Source: Proteus faecis (GTDB lineage Bacteria > Pseudomonadota > Gammaproteobacteria > Enterobacterales > Enterobacteriaceae). Taken from it: a DNA stretch of 64,000 bases. This document shows, one piece after another, positions 14,323 through 23,148 of this stretch (positions are counted from its first letter, which is position 1; every line of letters starts with the position of its first letter). The notes beneath the pieces were generated by a model that saw only the letters and a list, made by a program, of their open reading frames with translations, was not told the origin of the DNA and made no database searches. The stretch covers positions 63,220 to 127,219 of the forward strand of contig NZ_PENZ01000045.1 of NCBI RefSeq assembly GCF_003144395.1. The letters run 5' to 3'. The translations under genes were made by a program, and so were the position numbers.

Positions 14323-14655
14323 ATGAAAGCACAACCTGAAAGCCTAACCGTCACACTCTATATTCATGCTCAAAAACAGTTCGATGGCTCTTACCAATAT
14401 AACGCCTACGCATTTAAAGCCGATCCCAATGCAGGGTTAGGTTTTGTTATTGCAGAACATACTGTTGATGTTCCTTTTAAAAAGCCTACTCAAACTGATC
14501 TCATTCACGCTGAAATTGATTTTCTACGTAATGAACAAGAAAAAATCCTAGCTGATGCCCAAGTAAAAACAAGTTTGTTAGAAGACCAGATCCAAATGCT
14601 TCTCTGCTTGGAAGGCAAACCAATAGCTAAAGAAGATGAAGAAATTCCTTACTGA
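14323..14655 (+). CDS. Phage early protein of unknown function
   Basis: The 110-residue product begins with a strand-rich half (LTVTLYIHAQKQFDGSYQYN) and ends in a coiled-coil-like helix (about residues 63-95) and an acidic tail. It has no family I can name. It is first in the rightward early operon, with a strong aaaggag ribosome site, and its stop overlaps the next start (tgatg). Host takeover or recombination support is likely by position only. Confidence 0.65.
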   Translation: MKAQPESLTVTLYIHAQKQFDGSYQYNAYAFKADPNAGLGFVIAEHTVDVPFKKPTQTDLIHAEIDFLRNEQEKILADAQVKTSLLEDQIQMLLCLEGKPIAKEDEEIPY

Positions 14656-14915
14656 TGGTGAACATTATGGATGCAATTAATCTAGCAATTGATGCTGTAT
14701 TAGATGCTGAACTATCTGTTATTGAACATGAAAATAACAGTGAGATAGTTTCTGGCACTCAACATATTTCTATCATTGGAGGTAAGAGACGAGTTGAATA
14801 TTACCCTTCAACAGGTACGGCTTACTCTAATCCCATTGATGGGAAATATAAGCGTGTAATTATCAAAAAAGCGGGCATTAAACGAGCTATTAAACTAGCA
14901 AAATCAGGAAATTAA
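14655..14915 (+). CDS. Small phage early protein
   Basis: 86 residues with a helical N-terminus (DAINLAIDAVLDAELSVIEH), a central IGGKRRVEYYPSTGTAY stretch and a Lys/Arg-rich C-terminus (KRVIIKKAGIKRAIKLAKSG). The basic tail suggests nucleic-acid binding. ATG 14655 overlaps the previous stop; an alternative ATG is at 14667. No family recognised. Confidence 0.6.
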   Translation: MVNIMDAINLAIDAVLDAELSVIEHENNSEIVSGTQHISIIGGKRRVEYYPSTGTAYSNPIDGKYKRVIIKKAGIKRAIKLAKSGN

Positions 14916-14931
14916 GAGGCAAGACCAATGA
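14915..14931 (+). repeat. Start-codon element copy 5 (exact)
   Basis: agaggcaagaccaatga; the ATG at 14928 starts the annealing-protein gene. Confidence 0.85.
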
Positions 14932-16895
14932 AAACTTTTATCTGTGTATTTGAGCCTACGACCGAAGCTCGTACAAGCAACGGTGCTGTACCGTTAGCAA
15001 TAGCGTTAAACACCGCTAATGCAAAACTGGCAACAGCGACTGCAGTAGTAAAATTGTCTGAAACATATCCAGAAGCTATGGATAACTTTAATACTGATGA
15101 GCCGTTAATTAGCGAGCATCTTGACGGTTCTGCATGCCCTACTTTAGATGCTTTCGATGAAAAATTTGCTGTTGAAAATGAGTATGATGGTACTCAATGG
15201 AAACCTATCGAATATAGAGAATTTAAAAAGCTGGCCACAAAACCTCGTATCGCTAGTCTGTTATTATTTGGAAAGACTCAAATAACAAACAAAGAGTTCT
15301 CTTTTACATTGAAATATCTTGCTGGCACAGAAGATCCAAAAATTCGTAATATCGCCACAGGCCTTGCTGAAATAACAAAATTATCTTTGATGGATGCTGA
15401 GCAAACGATGGAAATAGCACAGGCTATCTATGAGTTCGCTAATGAAGATGTCACTGTTGAAGAAGCTAAGTCATTAGGTGAAAGTTGGCTAACAGAAGAA
15501 CCAGAACAACCACAAGAAGAAATATCTTCTATCAAGCGTAACTACACAACTATAGATACTGAAATCGCCTTAGCACTGTTAGATGATTTTGATCCTAATA
15601 ATGTTCTTCCCTCTCAAGTAAAGAAAGCCAAAGAACTAATAGATGACGACGACAAAGCATGGAAACGCTGGTCAATGGATTTACGCACAACAGCTGGCAT
15701 CTTAGATATATCTCGTGAAAAGATTTTTGCATTAATAGCTGAAAGTAAAAAACAACCTGAGTTATTAGATAATCCTAATGCACGAAAAGAGTTGATTGAT
15801 CTGCATTTGGGCATTAGCAAATCTAACAACACTAAAAAAGAAGAAATTACTACTAAGTTAACTCAAACAGATAATGCATCTTTAGTATCCAAAGAAAATA
15901 CAGTTGAGAAAGAAACTAAGCCTAAACGTTCGCGTAAAAAGCAAGAAGTAGCGCCTAAGGCAGAAACAGCTCAAGTGATTGAGCAAACAGAAAAACCTAA
16001 AGAGCCTGAAACACCATCAGTACAACACGATAATTTTGAGCAACGCGCGAGTGTGCTTGAGGAAGTTCTTAACTTAGGTGATGCAAATAATCTTAATATT
16101 TGGAAGCGTGTACAACGTACAGACCCTCGCTTTACTAAACCGTTAGAAGGCATGGGATTTGTAGGAACTAGCATAAACAGCACCTACATGTTTATGCGTG
16201 CGACTGAAATATTCGGTCCTATTGGTGAAGGCTGGGGTTATGAAGTCCTTGAAGAAAAATTTATTGATGGAAAGCCTCTTTTAGAACCAGTTCTTGATGA
16301 GCGTAATAAACAAGTTGCAACCCGTTTTTTGCGGGATGGTGACGGCTCGTTATTCTGCGAACAAAACCACTCAATTAAGATCCGTTTTTGGTACATCATC
16401 GAATGTGAAACCCGCGGTGAGTTTGAAAGTTATGGGGCGACTCCTTATCGTTATCAGACTAACTATGGCATTAAAGTTGATGGCGAAGTTATTAAAAAAT
16501 CGCTGACTGATGCAATCAAAAAAGCACTATCAATGCTTGGCTTTAGCTCTGATGTCTTTATGGGTATGCATGATAACCCTGAATATTTAGCAAGTAATAA
16601 GCTTGAATTTGAAATTAAAAACGCGAGTGAAAAAGCTGAAGATATCACACGTATTCGCAAAGAATTAGACGAGAAATTTACTAAACATACGGAAGTTATG
16701 CGTAGTGCTGTTACTGAGAATGAACTGCGAGGCATTGCATCCACATTAACGCGAGAAATTTCTGCACATATCAAATCAGCTCAAGAACGTCGAGACGAAG
16801 AATACGAGAAATATTTGTCCGGCCGTTTACGTCGATTAAACCAAATCGAAAAAGAGTGTTTAGACCAACTGAAACATAAAGAAGAGGCAATCTAA
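14928..16895 (+). CDS. Rad52/Sak-type single-strand annealing protein with RecE-like N-terminal region
   Basis: This 655-residue protein is far longer than a stand-alone annealing protein. Residues about 390-575 match the Rad52-like Sak family (FVGTSINSTYMFMRATEIFG, then KKSLTDAIKKALSMLGFSSD and VFMGMHDNPEY), which anneals single-stranded DNA. The first 200 residues (MKTFICVFEP, then a helical body) recall the poorly understood N-terminus of long RecE exonucleases, but no nuclease motif follows. A charged, Lys-rich linker (about 300-380) joins them, and a helical tail ends the protein. Function as a recombinase is well supported; the N-terminal role is unknown. Confidence 0.75.
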   Translation: MKTFICVFEPTTEARTSNGAVPLAIALNTANAKLATATAVVKLSETYPEAMDNFNTDEPLISEHLDGSACPTLDAFDEKFAVENEYDGTQWKPIEYREFKKLATKPRIASLLLFGKTQITNKEFSFTLKYLAGTEDPKIRNIATGLAEITKLSLMDAEQTMEIAQAIYEFANEDVTVEEAKSLGESWLTEEPEQPQEEISSIKRNYTTIDTEIALALLDDFDPNNVLPSQVKKAKELIDDDDKAWKRWSMDLRTTAGILDISREKIFALIAESKKQPELLDNPNARKELIDLHLGISKSNNTKKEEITTKLTQTDNASLVSKENTVEKETKPKRSRKKQEVAPKAETAQVIEQTEKPKEPETPSVQHDNFEQRASVLEEVLNLGDANNLNIWKRVQRTDPRFTKPLEGMGFVGTSINSTYMFMRATEIFGPIGEGWGYEVLEEKFIDGKPLLEPVLDERNKQVATRFLRDGDGSLFCEQNHSIKIRFWYIIECETRGEFESYGATPYRYQTNYGIKVDGEVIKKSLTDAIKKALSMLGFSSDVFMGMHDNPEYLASNKLEFEIKNASEKAEDITRIRKELDEKFTKHTEVMRSAVTENELRGIASTLTREISAHIKSAQERRDEEYEKYLSGRLRRLNQIEKECLDQLKHKEEAI

Positions 16896-17395
16896 TGACC
16901 AATACTACTGCTATCGCACTGGCGACCAATTACGAAAAATTACAACAACTCGTTGAAACAGGAGAATTCTCTCCTGAAGATATCGCAGATACGTTGGAAG
17001 GTATCGAGGGCGAGTTAGGTGATAAATTGGATGCAATTATGCACCACGTTCGCAATATCGAAGGTCAAGCTAAAACACTGGATGAGGAATCTAAACGTTT
17101 ATCTGATCGTAAAAAATCATTCGAAAACCAAGCTAAAAACCTAAAGAAATATGCTCTTAACTGCTTATTGGCTTCAGGATTAGATAAATTAAAAACAACA
17201 AAAAATACATTCACTGCTAGAGCTGGTGTTGTTCGAGTCATTATCGACAATGAGGCTTTGTTGCCGGATGAGTTGGTTGATGTTCAAACCATCACCGCAC
17301 CTGATAAAAAAGGTATCAAAGAAGCGATTGAAAACGGAATTGAAATACCTGGTGCTCACTTAGAAGTCGGTGACCGATCATTAATGGTTCGTTAA
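16895..17395 (+). CDS. Siphovirus Gp157-family protein
   Basis: The 166-residue protein matches the Gp157 pattern: a helical N-terminal half ending in a coiled coil (about residues 45-95, KRLSDRKKSFENQAKNLKKY), then LASGLDKLKTTKNTFTARAG and an acidic loop, and a C-terminal GIEIPGAHLEVGDRSLMVR. Gp157 proteins lie next to phage recombinases and have been linked to phage resistance, but the mechanism is not established. Its ATG overlaps the stop of the annealing protein. Confidence 0.8.
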   Translation: MTNTTAIALATNYEKLQQLVETGEFSPEDIADTLEGIEGELGDKLDAIMHHVRNIEGQAKTLDEESKRLSDRKKSFENQAKNLKKYALNCLLASGLDKLKTTKNTFTARAGVVRVIIDNEALLPDELVDVQTITAPDKKGIKEAIENGIEIPGAHLEVGDRSLMVR

Positions 17396-17400
17396 TTCAT

Positions 17401-17428
17401 AATAGCGCCCTTTATTGGGCGCATTATC
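17401..17428 (+). repeat. Strong hairpin between Gp157 gene and the next
   Basis: aatagcgccc/gggcgcatta arms form a stem of about 9 pairs around ttatt, without a T-run. It may tune mRNA decay or translation between the two genes. Confidence 0.5.
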
Positions 17429-17442
17429 AGGAGATAAACGTT

Positions 17443-17622
17443 ATGGCCATGAAGTTAGAAGTTGTTATTACCCATGATGAAACAACCAATAAATGCAGTA
17501 TCGAATGGTCTACGGCATCAACAAAAAATGTCACGGAGCAAGAACAGCAAGCACTTTCATCGATGCAAAAAGCGTTATTGCTACAACTGGGATATCCCAT
17601 TAATACAGCTATCATTCATTAA
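17443..17622 (+). CDS. 59-residue phage early protein
   Basis: Frame from ATG 17443 with an aggag ribosome site 9 bases upstream; starts MAMKLEVVITHDE and ends INTAIIH. It has an acidic, soluble central region and a C-terminal hydrophobic helix. No family is recognised. A tight operon place between the Gp157 gene and the next small gene supports it as real. Confidence 0.6.
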   Translation: MAMKLEVVITHDETTNKCSIEWSTASTKNVTEQEQQALSSMQKALLLQLGYPINTAIIH

Positions 17623-17637
17623 CGTGACATGTCACAA

Positions 17638-17653
17638 AGAGGCAAGACCAATG
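17638..17653 (+). repeat. Start-codon element copy 6 (16 of 17)
   Basis: agaggcaagaccaatg then c; the ATG at 17651 starts the 56-residue gene. Confidence 0.8.
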
Positions 17654-17821
17654 CTTAGACACTCTCAACAAAAAGACCAAACCGTAAAGATCACATTACC
17701 TGATGGTACACATGGCTTTGTTTCAACAGATAGACGTTGCCATGTTTCATACGATTTTCCTGCACACGTCAAAATTGAACTTCAGCCTACTCCCGCGGAG
17801 CAACAAAGGAGTGAACAATAA
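17651..17821 (+). CDS. 56-residue phage protein
   Basis: Starts MLRHSQQKDQTVKITLPDGT and ends PAEQQRSEQ. The start is fixed by the element overlapping its ATG; a longer upstream reading is not supported. The strand-rich core (VKITLPDGTHGFVS, VKIELQP) suggests a small beta domain. Its stop overlaps the next start by one base. Function unknown. Confidence 0.65.
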   Translation: MLRHSQQKDQTVKITLPDGTHGFVSTDRRCHVSYDFPAHVKIELQPTPAEQQRSEQ

Positions 17822-17991
17822 TGTATGGTTTATTCCTTTTGGTATGTAGTTCGGTAAATTGTCAGTTTGAGCCCTATGGCTACATTTATCCTGATGAACA
17901 AAATTGTTTAATTGATAAAGAGGTACTCGCGACCAAAGGAAAAATTGCAGAGTGCTATCCAGTAGAGGGAATTATTCGAGTAAAAAGTTGA
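17821..17991 (+). CDS. 56-residue cysteine-containing phage protein
   Basis: Starts MYGLFLLVCSSVNCQFEPYG and ends EGIIRVKS, with cysteines at about 9, 14, 29 and 45. The N-terminus is hydrophobic and could be a short membrane or export segment. An aaaggag ribosome site and a one-base overlap with the previous gene support translation. No family recognised. Confidence 0.6.
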   Translation: MYGLFLLVCSSVNCQFEPYGYIYPDEQNCLIDKEVLATKGKIAECYPVEGIIRVKS

Positions 17992-18010
17992 TTAAGCATA
18001 ATCAGTTTTT
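17989..18010 (+). terminator. Hairpin terminator inside the early operon
   Basis: tgatta/taatca stem, agca loop, five T after. Read-through would be needed to reach xis and int, so this is a control point. Confidence 0.6.
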
Positions 18011-18063
18011 ACTTTTCGTTGTTATTAGCATGGTGGCTTATTCAAGACCAATGGGTGACCACC

Positions 18064-18261
18064 ATGAAATTATTAACACCTTGGAAACCAGGGAACCAAG
18101 TATTAACAAGTTTTGATATTAAATTAGGTCGGTTAGCGTTCAGTGTAAGAAATAGACCATGCACTGACGCTGAAATCAAACACTCCTGTGATACAGCAGA
18201 CCGACTTATTTTATTGATGATGAGGCAAGACCAAAATGAGCGGAAAACTGATGAAAGCTAG
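18064..18261 (+). CDS. 65-residue phage protein before xis
   Basis: The ATG at 18064 fits better than an upstream one because gggtga lies just before it. It starts MKLLTPWKPGNQ; the middle is FDIKLGRLAFSVRNRP and the C-terminus is helical and charged. It overlaps the xis start by 26 bases in another frame. No named family. Confidence 0.55.
   Translation: MKLLTPWKPGNQVLTSFDIKLGRLAFSVRNRPCTDAEIKHSCDTADRLILLMMRQDQNERKTDES
18222..18238 (+). repeat. Start-codon element copy 7 (variant)
   Basis: gaggcaagaccaaaatga: two extra A before the ATG (18236) that starts xis. Confidence 0.75.
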
Positions 18262-18448
18262 TGCGTGGGCTAAACGAGAATTTGAAGTAGGTTCTATTCC
18301 AGATAATAGAACCATAAAAAAATGGGTAGAAACAGGTTTATTAAAAGGCAAAATCGTTGATTGTTCTGTTTGGGTATATTCATCCGAACGTTGGGGTATC
18401 GAGTCCGTTATTTCTTCATGTGTCGATGAGTTAATAAGGGCTTCGTGA
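18236..18448 (+). CDS. xis: Excisionase (Xis)
   Basis: 70 residues with the winged-helix excisionase pattern of lambda-type Xis: MKASAWAKREFEVGSIPDNR, then TIKKWVETGLLKGKIVDC and VWVYSSERWG. It bends attachment-site DNA and directs the integrase toward excision. Overlaps the 65-residue gene upstream and stops just before the integrase start. Position and size are both typical. Confidence 0.85.
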   Translation: MSGKLMKASAWAKREFEVGSIPDNRTIKKWVETGLLKGKIVDCSVWVYSSERWGIESVISSCVDELIRAS

Positions 18449-18449
18449 T

Positions 18450-19625
18450 ATGGCCAGTAGACCGAGAAGAAAGGAATTTAGGCATCTACCTGACTTTCTT
18501 TATTTTGATAAATCAGTTAAACAATATCGCCTTACATTAACTAATGGTTTAAGAAAATGCATTGGTGCAGATAAAGCAAAAGCTATCGCAATAGCCAGAG
18601 AATACAACAATATTATGCGACCAGAAAAATGCGTTTCTGTTAACTCATTAATTATTGACTCGGGAGGGCAATATGGAGAGGCACTCCCTCTCTCAGAACA
18701 TTTAGATAAGTTATTTTTGCGGATCACTAATGATGAGAAACCATCAGACAGTACACTTAGTAACTGGGTTAATGACTTAGAGAGAATTAAGATCTTTTTT
18801 AAAGATATCCCCGCAAATGAAATCTCACTGGAACATGTAAATGGCTATATTAATGAATATCATGCCGATGCTTCTGCCAATGTACAAAATCGTAAGGTCA
18901 GTTTTCTAAAAAAAATTTTTAGTTACGCAATGGATGAATCTCTTATGTTCGATAACCCTGCTGAACGTAAGAAAATGAAAAGAGTCGATGGGAAAAAACG
19001 GAGAAGATTATCTTATGATGATTTTCTTAAAATTCGAGCATCCGCAGAACCTTGGTTAAGAACAGCAATGGATCTGGCGTTACAAACAACACAAGCAAGG
19101 CTTGAAGTATCACGCATAAAATACAATATCAAAGTCCCCAAAGAAGGCATATGTGGGTGTTTATGGTATGAGGAACCTTTAAATGGAATATACGGGATGA
19201 TTTATATTCACAGGCAAAAAGTGCAACATAAAGAGGCATCTCATATTGCGATCCCCATAGGCAAAGCACTTAAGGATATTATCGATAATAGCCGTGACAA
19301 TGTGGCAAGCCCTTATATTGTGCATAGACTACCTACTCGTATCCCAAATAAAGTGAGTAAAGAAGTTAATCATCCAACACAAGTTGCACCTGATTATCTT
19401 AGTCGTGCATTTTCAACGTTACGTGATCGAGTGGGCGTTGCCAGTCATTTGCCTTTAGATGAAAGACCTACCTTTCATGAAATAAGAGCATTGGCGGCCT
19501 TTATGTTTAAACAACGTGGTTTTGATCCTCAAGCTCGAATGGCTCATAGTGATGCGGAGTCAACCAAGATTTATACAGAAAACCATGTACAATGGGTTGA
19601 AGTGCCACATTGTGAAATAGCTTAA
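18450..19625 (+). CDS. int: Tyrosine integrase
   Basis: 391-residue site-specific recombinase of the lambda type. The C-terminal domain holds the catalytic set: Arg217 (TQARLEV), His343 and Arg346 (HEIR), His366 (AHSDAE) and nucleophile Tyr375 (KIYTEN). The N-terminal domains bind arm and core sites. It lies near attR at the tRNA-Pro 3' end, as usual. The last 17 codons recur at 22735-22785, a remnant of a second related integrase. Confidence 0.95.
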   Translation: MASRPRRKEFRHLPDFLYFDKSVKQYRLTLTNGLRKCIGADKAKAIAIAREYNNIMRPEKCVSVNSLIIDSGGQYGEALPLSEHLDKLFLRITNDEKPSDSTLSNWVNDLERIKIFFKDIPANEISLEHVNGYINEYHADASANVQNRKVSFLKKIFSYAMDESLMFDNPAERKKMKRVDGKKRRRLSYDDFLKIRASAEPWLRTAMDLALQTTQARLEVSRIKYNIKVPKEGICGCLWYEEPLNGIYGMIYIHRQKVQHKEASHIAIPIGKALKDIIDNSRDNVASPYIVHRLPTRIPNKVSKEVNHPTQVAPDYLSRAFSTLRDRVGVASHLPLDERPTFHEIRALAAFMFKQRGFDPQARMAHSDAESTKIYTENHVQWVEVPHCEIA

Positions 19626-19721
19626 ATAATATTATTAGATATTACCTATAAGTTTAATTTAGAAGCATATCCCTATTAAATTAACAAGGAATATGCTAAA
19701 TACAGTTTTTATAAAATCCTA

Positions 19722-21212
19722 TTATAAATTAGATTTTGGCATCCTTTCTAACTCACTACTATATAACCAATTAACAATATTGTTTATGGCTTCTGGATGT
19801 GAGTGTGTCGAATGAATCAACATAGAATCTGTTTCTGGATATAGTTTTAATATTTCGTACTCACCTATAGGAGTTTCTGATGAAGAGATAAATATTTGAG
19901 GGCAAAATATTAAACGTAGATCTCCATAAGCTAATGCTTTTGCAATAGATAGATAAAAAGAAAAAATCGCAACTGGCATTGCAGCAATAGCCAATACAAT
20001 AGGAATATCATTTGAGCTTTTAAAACGAAGATTATATAAATAAAAAATAATTGTCAAAATAATACTGAATATAAAAGCCATACTTAAAATCATGTAATCA
20101 TAATAATAAATAATAGCTAATAATATGTAACCAATAGAACTAAAAATTGCTGAGCACTTTAATAGCTTATTTTCTTTTGAGTTTACTTCTTTTAATTGTG
20201 ATAATAACGCGAAACACCCTTCGTGAAGGGAGCTAATAAACCTCAAAGCTGAATCAGCTTCGTCTCCAATAGCATGAAAAATCTGAATGTTATTAAAATC
20301 AATTGAATTACAATCTTTATTTTTTTTTAATTCCTCAGAAATTTCATTACTATATTTCTGAGAAAGCACCCACTCAAAAGAAAGTGTAATAAAGAAAATT
20401 AAACCTGAAATACTATAAGAGTATAAATCAAAAGGCAAAAGGAATACAGCAAGGAGCACTTGAATAGCCAGAGTACCACTACACCTAAAAATATAACCCA
20501 AGTTGCCTGATGTTCGAATAACTTCATGTTGAAAGATAAAAGGAGGAGATAAAAGGCAAACACCACGAATCTTTCCAGCAATATCATCATTGCTTTGCAA
20601 ATGAGACATTTCTCTTACAATAGCACCTCCATGACTGTGAGCAATAATATATTGATTTTTTTGAGGAAACTGTGCTATATGTTTATTTAAATTTTCAGCA
20701 GCTAGAGTTCGGGAGGCAACTGTATTTTTACCATCCCAACAAAAACGTGAAATACCAATATTCCTACCTATCTCTTTTCCTATATTTTTGATTTCTTCTC
20801 TAATTTTAGAGCCTGGTAATGTCCAAGATGCATTCGTTTCGAATGTACCATGAACAAGATGAACAATGATATCCGCATCTTCCATACTATCATCAGTATT
20901 ATTTTCTTGAGACTTGGATAATTTAAAGTAACGCAAAATTTTATAAATACCATTTATCCAAAAAAAATAGTAACAGGTTGATAATATTAATAAAATTGCA
21001 ATTGGAATAGTCATAAGTCCGATTACAAATATTTTTAATATATACTGAATAGTACCATTTCTGTGTATAGTTATGTAATAAATGAAAGAAGCCCCAAAAG
21101 ACCCAATTATCATAATTGCTACAGTTGCAAGCATAAAAACAAAAAAAGCATTCATATCCATTAATATCCTCTTTAAGACGTCACCAATATCTTCAAATAA
21201 CAAACAATACAT
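19722..21212 (-). CDS. Membrane-anchored alpha/beta hydrolase cargo gene
   Basis: The 496-residue protein has two N-terminal membrane segments (about 22-48 and 60-90), then a lipase-like domain with HGTFE (121-125) and the nucleophile elbow AHSHG (Ser193). More membrane segments follow (about 225-275 and 350-430) and a C-terminal His near residue 470 (THSHPEA) could complete the triad. AT-rich and read opposite to int, it lies between int and attR, the classic cargo site. It may be a lysogenic-conversion or defence gene; substrate unknown. Confidence 0.65.
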   Translation of the reverse strand: MYCLLFEDIGDVLKRILMDMNAFFVFMLATVAIMIIGSFGASFIYYITIHRNGTIQYILKIFVIGLMTIPIAILLILSTCYYFFWINGIYKILRYFKLSKSQENNTDDSMEDADIIVHLVHGTFETNASWTLPGSKIREEIKNIGKEIGRNIGISRFCWDGKNTVASRTLAAENLNKHIAQFPQKNQYIIAHSHGGAIVREMSHLQSNDDIAGKIRGVCLLSPPFIFQHEVIRTSGNLGYIFRCSGTLAIQVLLAVFLLPFDLYSYSISGLIFFITLSFEWVLSQKYSNEISEELKKNKDCNSIDFNNIQIFHAIGDEADSALRFISSLHEGCFALLSQLKEVNSKENKLLKCSAIFSSIGYILLAIIYYYDYMILSMAFIFSIILTIIFYLYNLRFKSSNDIPIVLAIAAMPVAIFSFYLSIAKALAYGDLRLIFCPQIFISSSETPIGEYEILKLYPETDSMLIHSTHSHPEAINNIVNWLYSSELERMPKSNL

Positions 21213-21450
21213 CTCTTACATAATTTTATTAGTTTCTATAATTAAGTAAAAGTACGATTGTAAAACTTATAATTTAAAAAAATAGTAAATTTTATTTTGA
21301 AATAAAATTAAAATTTATATGAGTGGTAAAACCCCCCTTAACCCATTGATTCTTATAATGCATATTTTGTATATTAGGCACTGTATGCAACCACATTAAA
21401 ACGTAATATTTATATTTATAATCAAAGTGTTAGATGACTTAAAATCGGTT

Positions 21451-21497
21451 TCATGGGGTGTCAGGGGTCGTAGGTTCAAATCCTATCATGCCGACCA
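21451..21497 (+). mobile_element. attR of the prophage: 3' end of a tRNA-Pro(GGG) gene
   Basis: The sequence tcatggggtg...ccgacca has the anticodon-side arm, T-arm and CCA end of E. coli proL-type tRNA-Pro but lacks the 5' half, so it is a displaced 3' fragment. The intact tRNA should lie left of the window, where the phage supplied a new 3' end. It also served as attL of the remnant prophage to its right. Confidence 0.8.
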
Positions 21498-21510
21498 AAA
21501 TTCCTTAGAA

Positions 21511-21538
21511 AAACCAACCACTTATGGTTGGTTTTTTT
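21511..21538 (+). terminator. tRNA-type terminator after the tRNA-Pro fragment
   Basis: aaaccaacca/tggttggttt stem and seven T; the original terminator of the tRNA-Pro gene, carried along with its 3' end. Confidence 0.8.
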
Positions 21539-21954
21539 ATGCCTGAAATTTGCGCGGGGTAAAATAGGGGTAAAACGGCGACAAATAATCTCTCAAAACC
21601 CCTCTTTCTTTAGCTCATAAAATTACCTTTTCCTCCTTGCTATTCTGTCCTGATCACTCATAAAACGAGTCGAAATATACATCTATAAAGATATATAAAA
21701 TGACAAAAACAACTATTTCACTACCAAATGATAATGAAATGAGAAATGTGTTTTTAATAATAAATTAGTAATAAATAAAAAAGTCTAAATTCAATAAAAA
21801 GATTTAGACCTTTATCGGTTAAATTGAGTTAATGCTTAAATGAGATTATGTTGAATAAGGGAAACTAAAGTGACAAAAAACTTAACCTGAACGAATCACC
21901 ATTCGCTCAGTCAGTAATAAGCCACTTATAGGGAAAAAATAGTAATGATTTAAA

Positions 21955-22524
21955 TTAATCCACATCTTTTCCTTTATATTTTTTATAGAAATCATCACCA
22001 CAAACGACTTTTATAAAATCGCTACTACCAGTGAAGATAGATAACGGCCTATTTTTATCTATATAAATAAAATTCTTTTTATCTTTATCTTCTGATTTTA
22101 CCTGACCATCAATGATTCTTTCTGAATCATAATTAACACAATAACCTATTGTGGTATTTTTACTTATATCTTTTACAGTAATAATTTTATTATATATAAA
22201 CCTATAACCTTGATTTTCTTTAGCTAACTCTTCTTTCGACTCTTCTGTAATAGTAAATGCGGATCCAACATGGTTTATTGCATTGGCATATTCTGATTGC
22301 ATTTTATTTTGTACAAATTTTTGGTCTGATGAATTGGCATCTTCATATTTAATACCATTTTTTTTCAAATTAGCACCATAATCATTCCATTCATCAACCT
22401 CAGCTGAATATGAACTTAGATTAGTGACTATTTTAGTTAATTTTTCAAAAGAATTTTCAGTTCCTGAACTACAGCCAGATAAAACTAAGCTAGCTATACC
22501 AATCAAGAATATATTATTTTTCAT
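21955..22524 (-). CDS. Lipoprotein cargo gene of the remnant prophage
   Basis: The 189-residue product begins with a signal peptide and lipobox LVLSGC (Cys about 18) and continues as an acidic, soluble outer protein. It shares only the word EWNDY with the protein at 321-794 and is otherwise different, yet occupies the same place relative to terL. I do not recognise the family; lysogenic conversion of the host envelope or phage-exclusion is plausible. AT content is high. Confidence 0.65.
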   Translation of the reverse strand: MKNNIFLIGIASLVLSGCSSGTENSFEKLTKIVTNLSSYSAEVDEWNDYGANLKKNGIKYEDANSSDQKFVQNKMQSEYANAINHVGSAFTITEESKEELAKENQGYRFIYNKIITVKDISKNTTIGYCVNYDSERIIDGQVKSEDKDKKNFIYIDKNRPLSIFTGSSDFIKVVCGDDFYKKYKGKDVD

Positions 22525-22734
22525 ATTTATATCTCTTAATATTCATCCTGTTTATAAATATAGCCAATATATTGAAAAATTCCACTTATGTTTAAATAAA
22601 TTCAAATATTATTTTAGTAAAAAATACAACTTTTCTTTGTATTTTTGAATATCATATACTCAAAACTACTTAATAATACAAAACCAAATGCCCCCTTAAT
22701 AGTTTCAGACTTAGCTCAGTTTCCGAAAGGAAAA

Positions 22735-22785
22735 ACAGAAAACCATGTACAATGGGTTGAAGTATCACATTGTGAAATTGCATAA
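22735..22785 (+). pseudogene. 3' fragment of a second integrase gene
   Basis: 51 bases match the end of int at 19575-19625 (47 identical), encoding TENHVQWVEVSHCEIA and the stop. No upstream reading frame remains. It is the best proof of a deleted relative of the prophage. Confidence 0.9.
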
Positions 22786-23148
22786 ATCTAATATCGCTTA
22801 TAGTTATCTTTCATAAAATGATGATGATAAGTATTTTCGATATTTGCTAGTGATACAAGAATGAATTGAGTCTCATAAATAAAGATATAATAAGTATATT
22901 TTTGAAGTACTTTTATACTATTTCCCAAAGAAGAAAATAGTAAACATTTTACATTTATAGTGCTAGATAAATTTGATAAAGGAGAATGTACAACTCGACG
23001 TGATTTATGATTTGGTAATAAGTAGCATGAACGGATATATCTTAGTCCTTTTTTCAATTGCTAGAATTAAATAGAAGTAAAATTCTCTATAACTCACTAA
23101 CTCATTAGTTATTATAATCAAAGAATTACAATAATTAAGCTCAGAGTG

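Noticed and set aside
17462-17650. N-terminal extension of the 17651-17821 gene
   Set aside because: It overlaps the 17443-17622 gene in another frame, and the start element at 17638-17653 fixes the start at 17651.
21451-21497. Functional tRNA-Pro gene
   Set aside because: The 5' half (acceptor strand and D-arm) is absent; only the 3' end remains, as in an att site.
22788-23057. 89-residue leftward frame in the relic prophage
   Set aside because: No ribosome site, no recognisable fold and composition typical of random AT-rich DNA.
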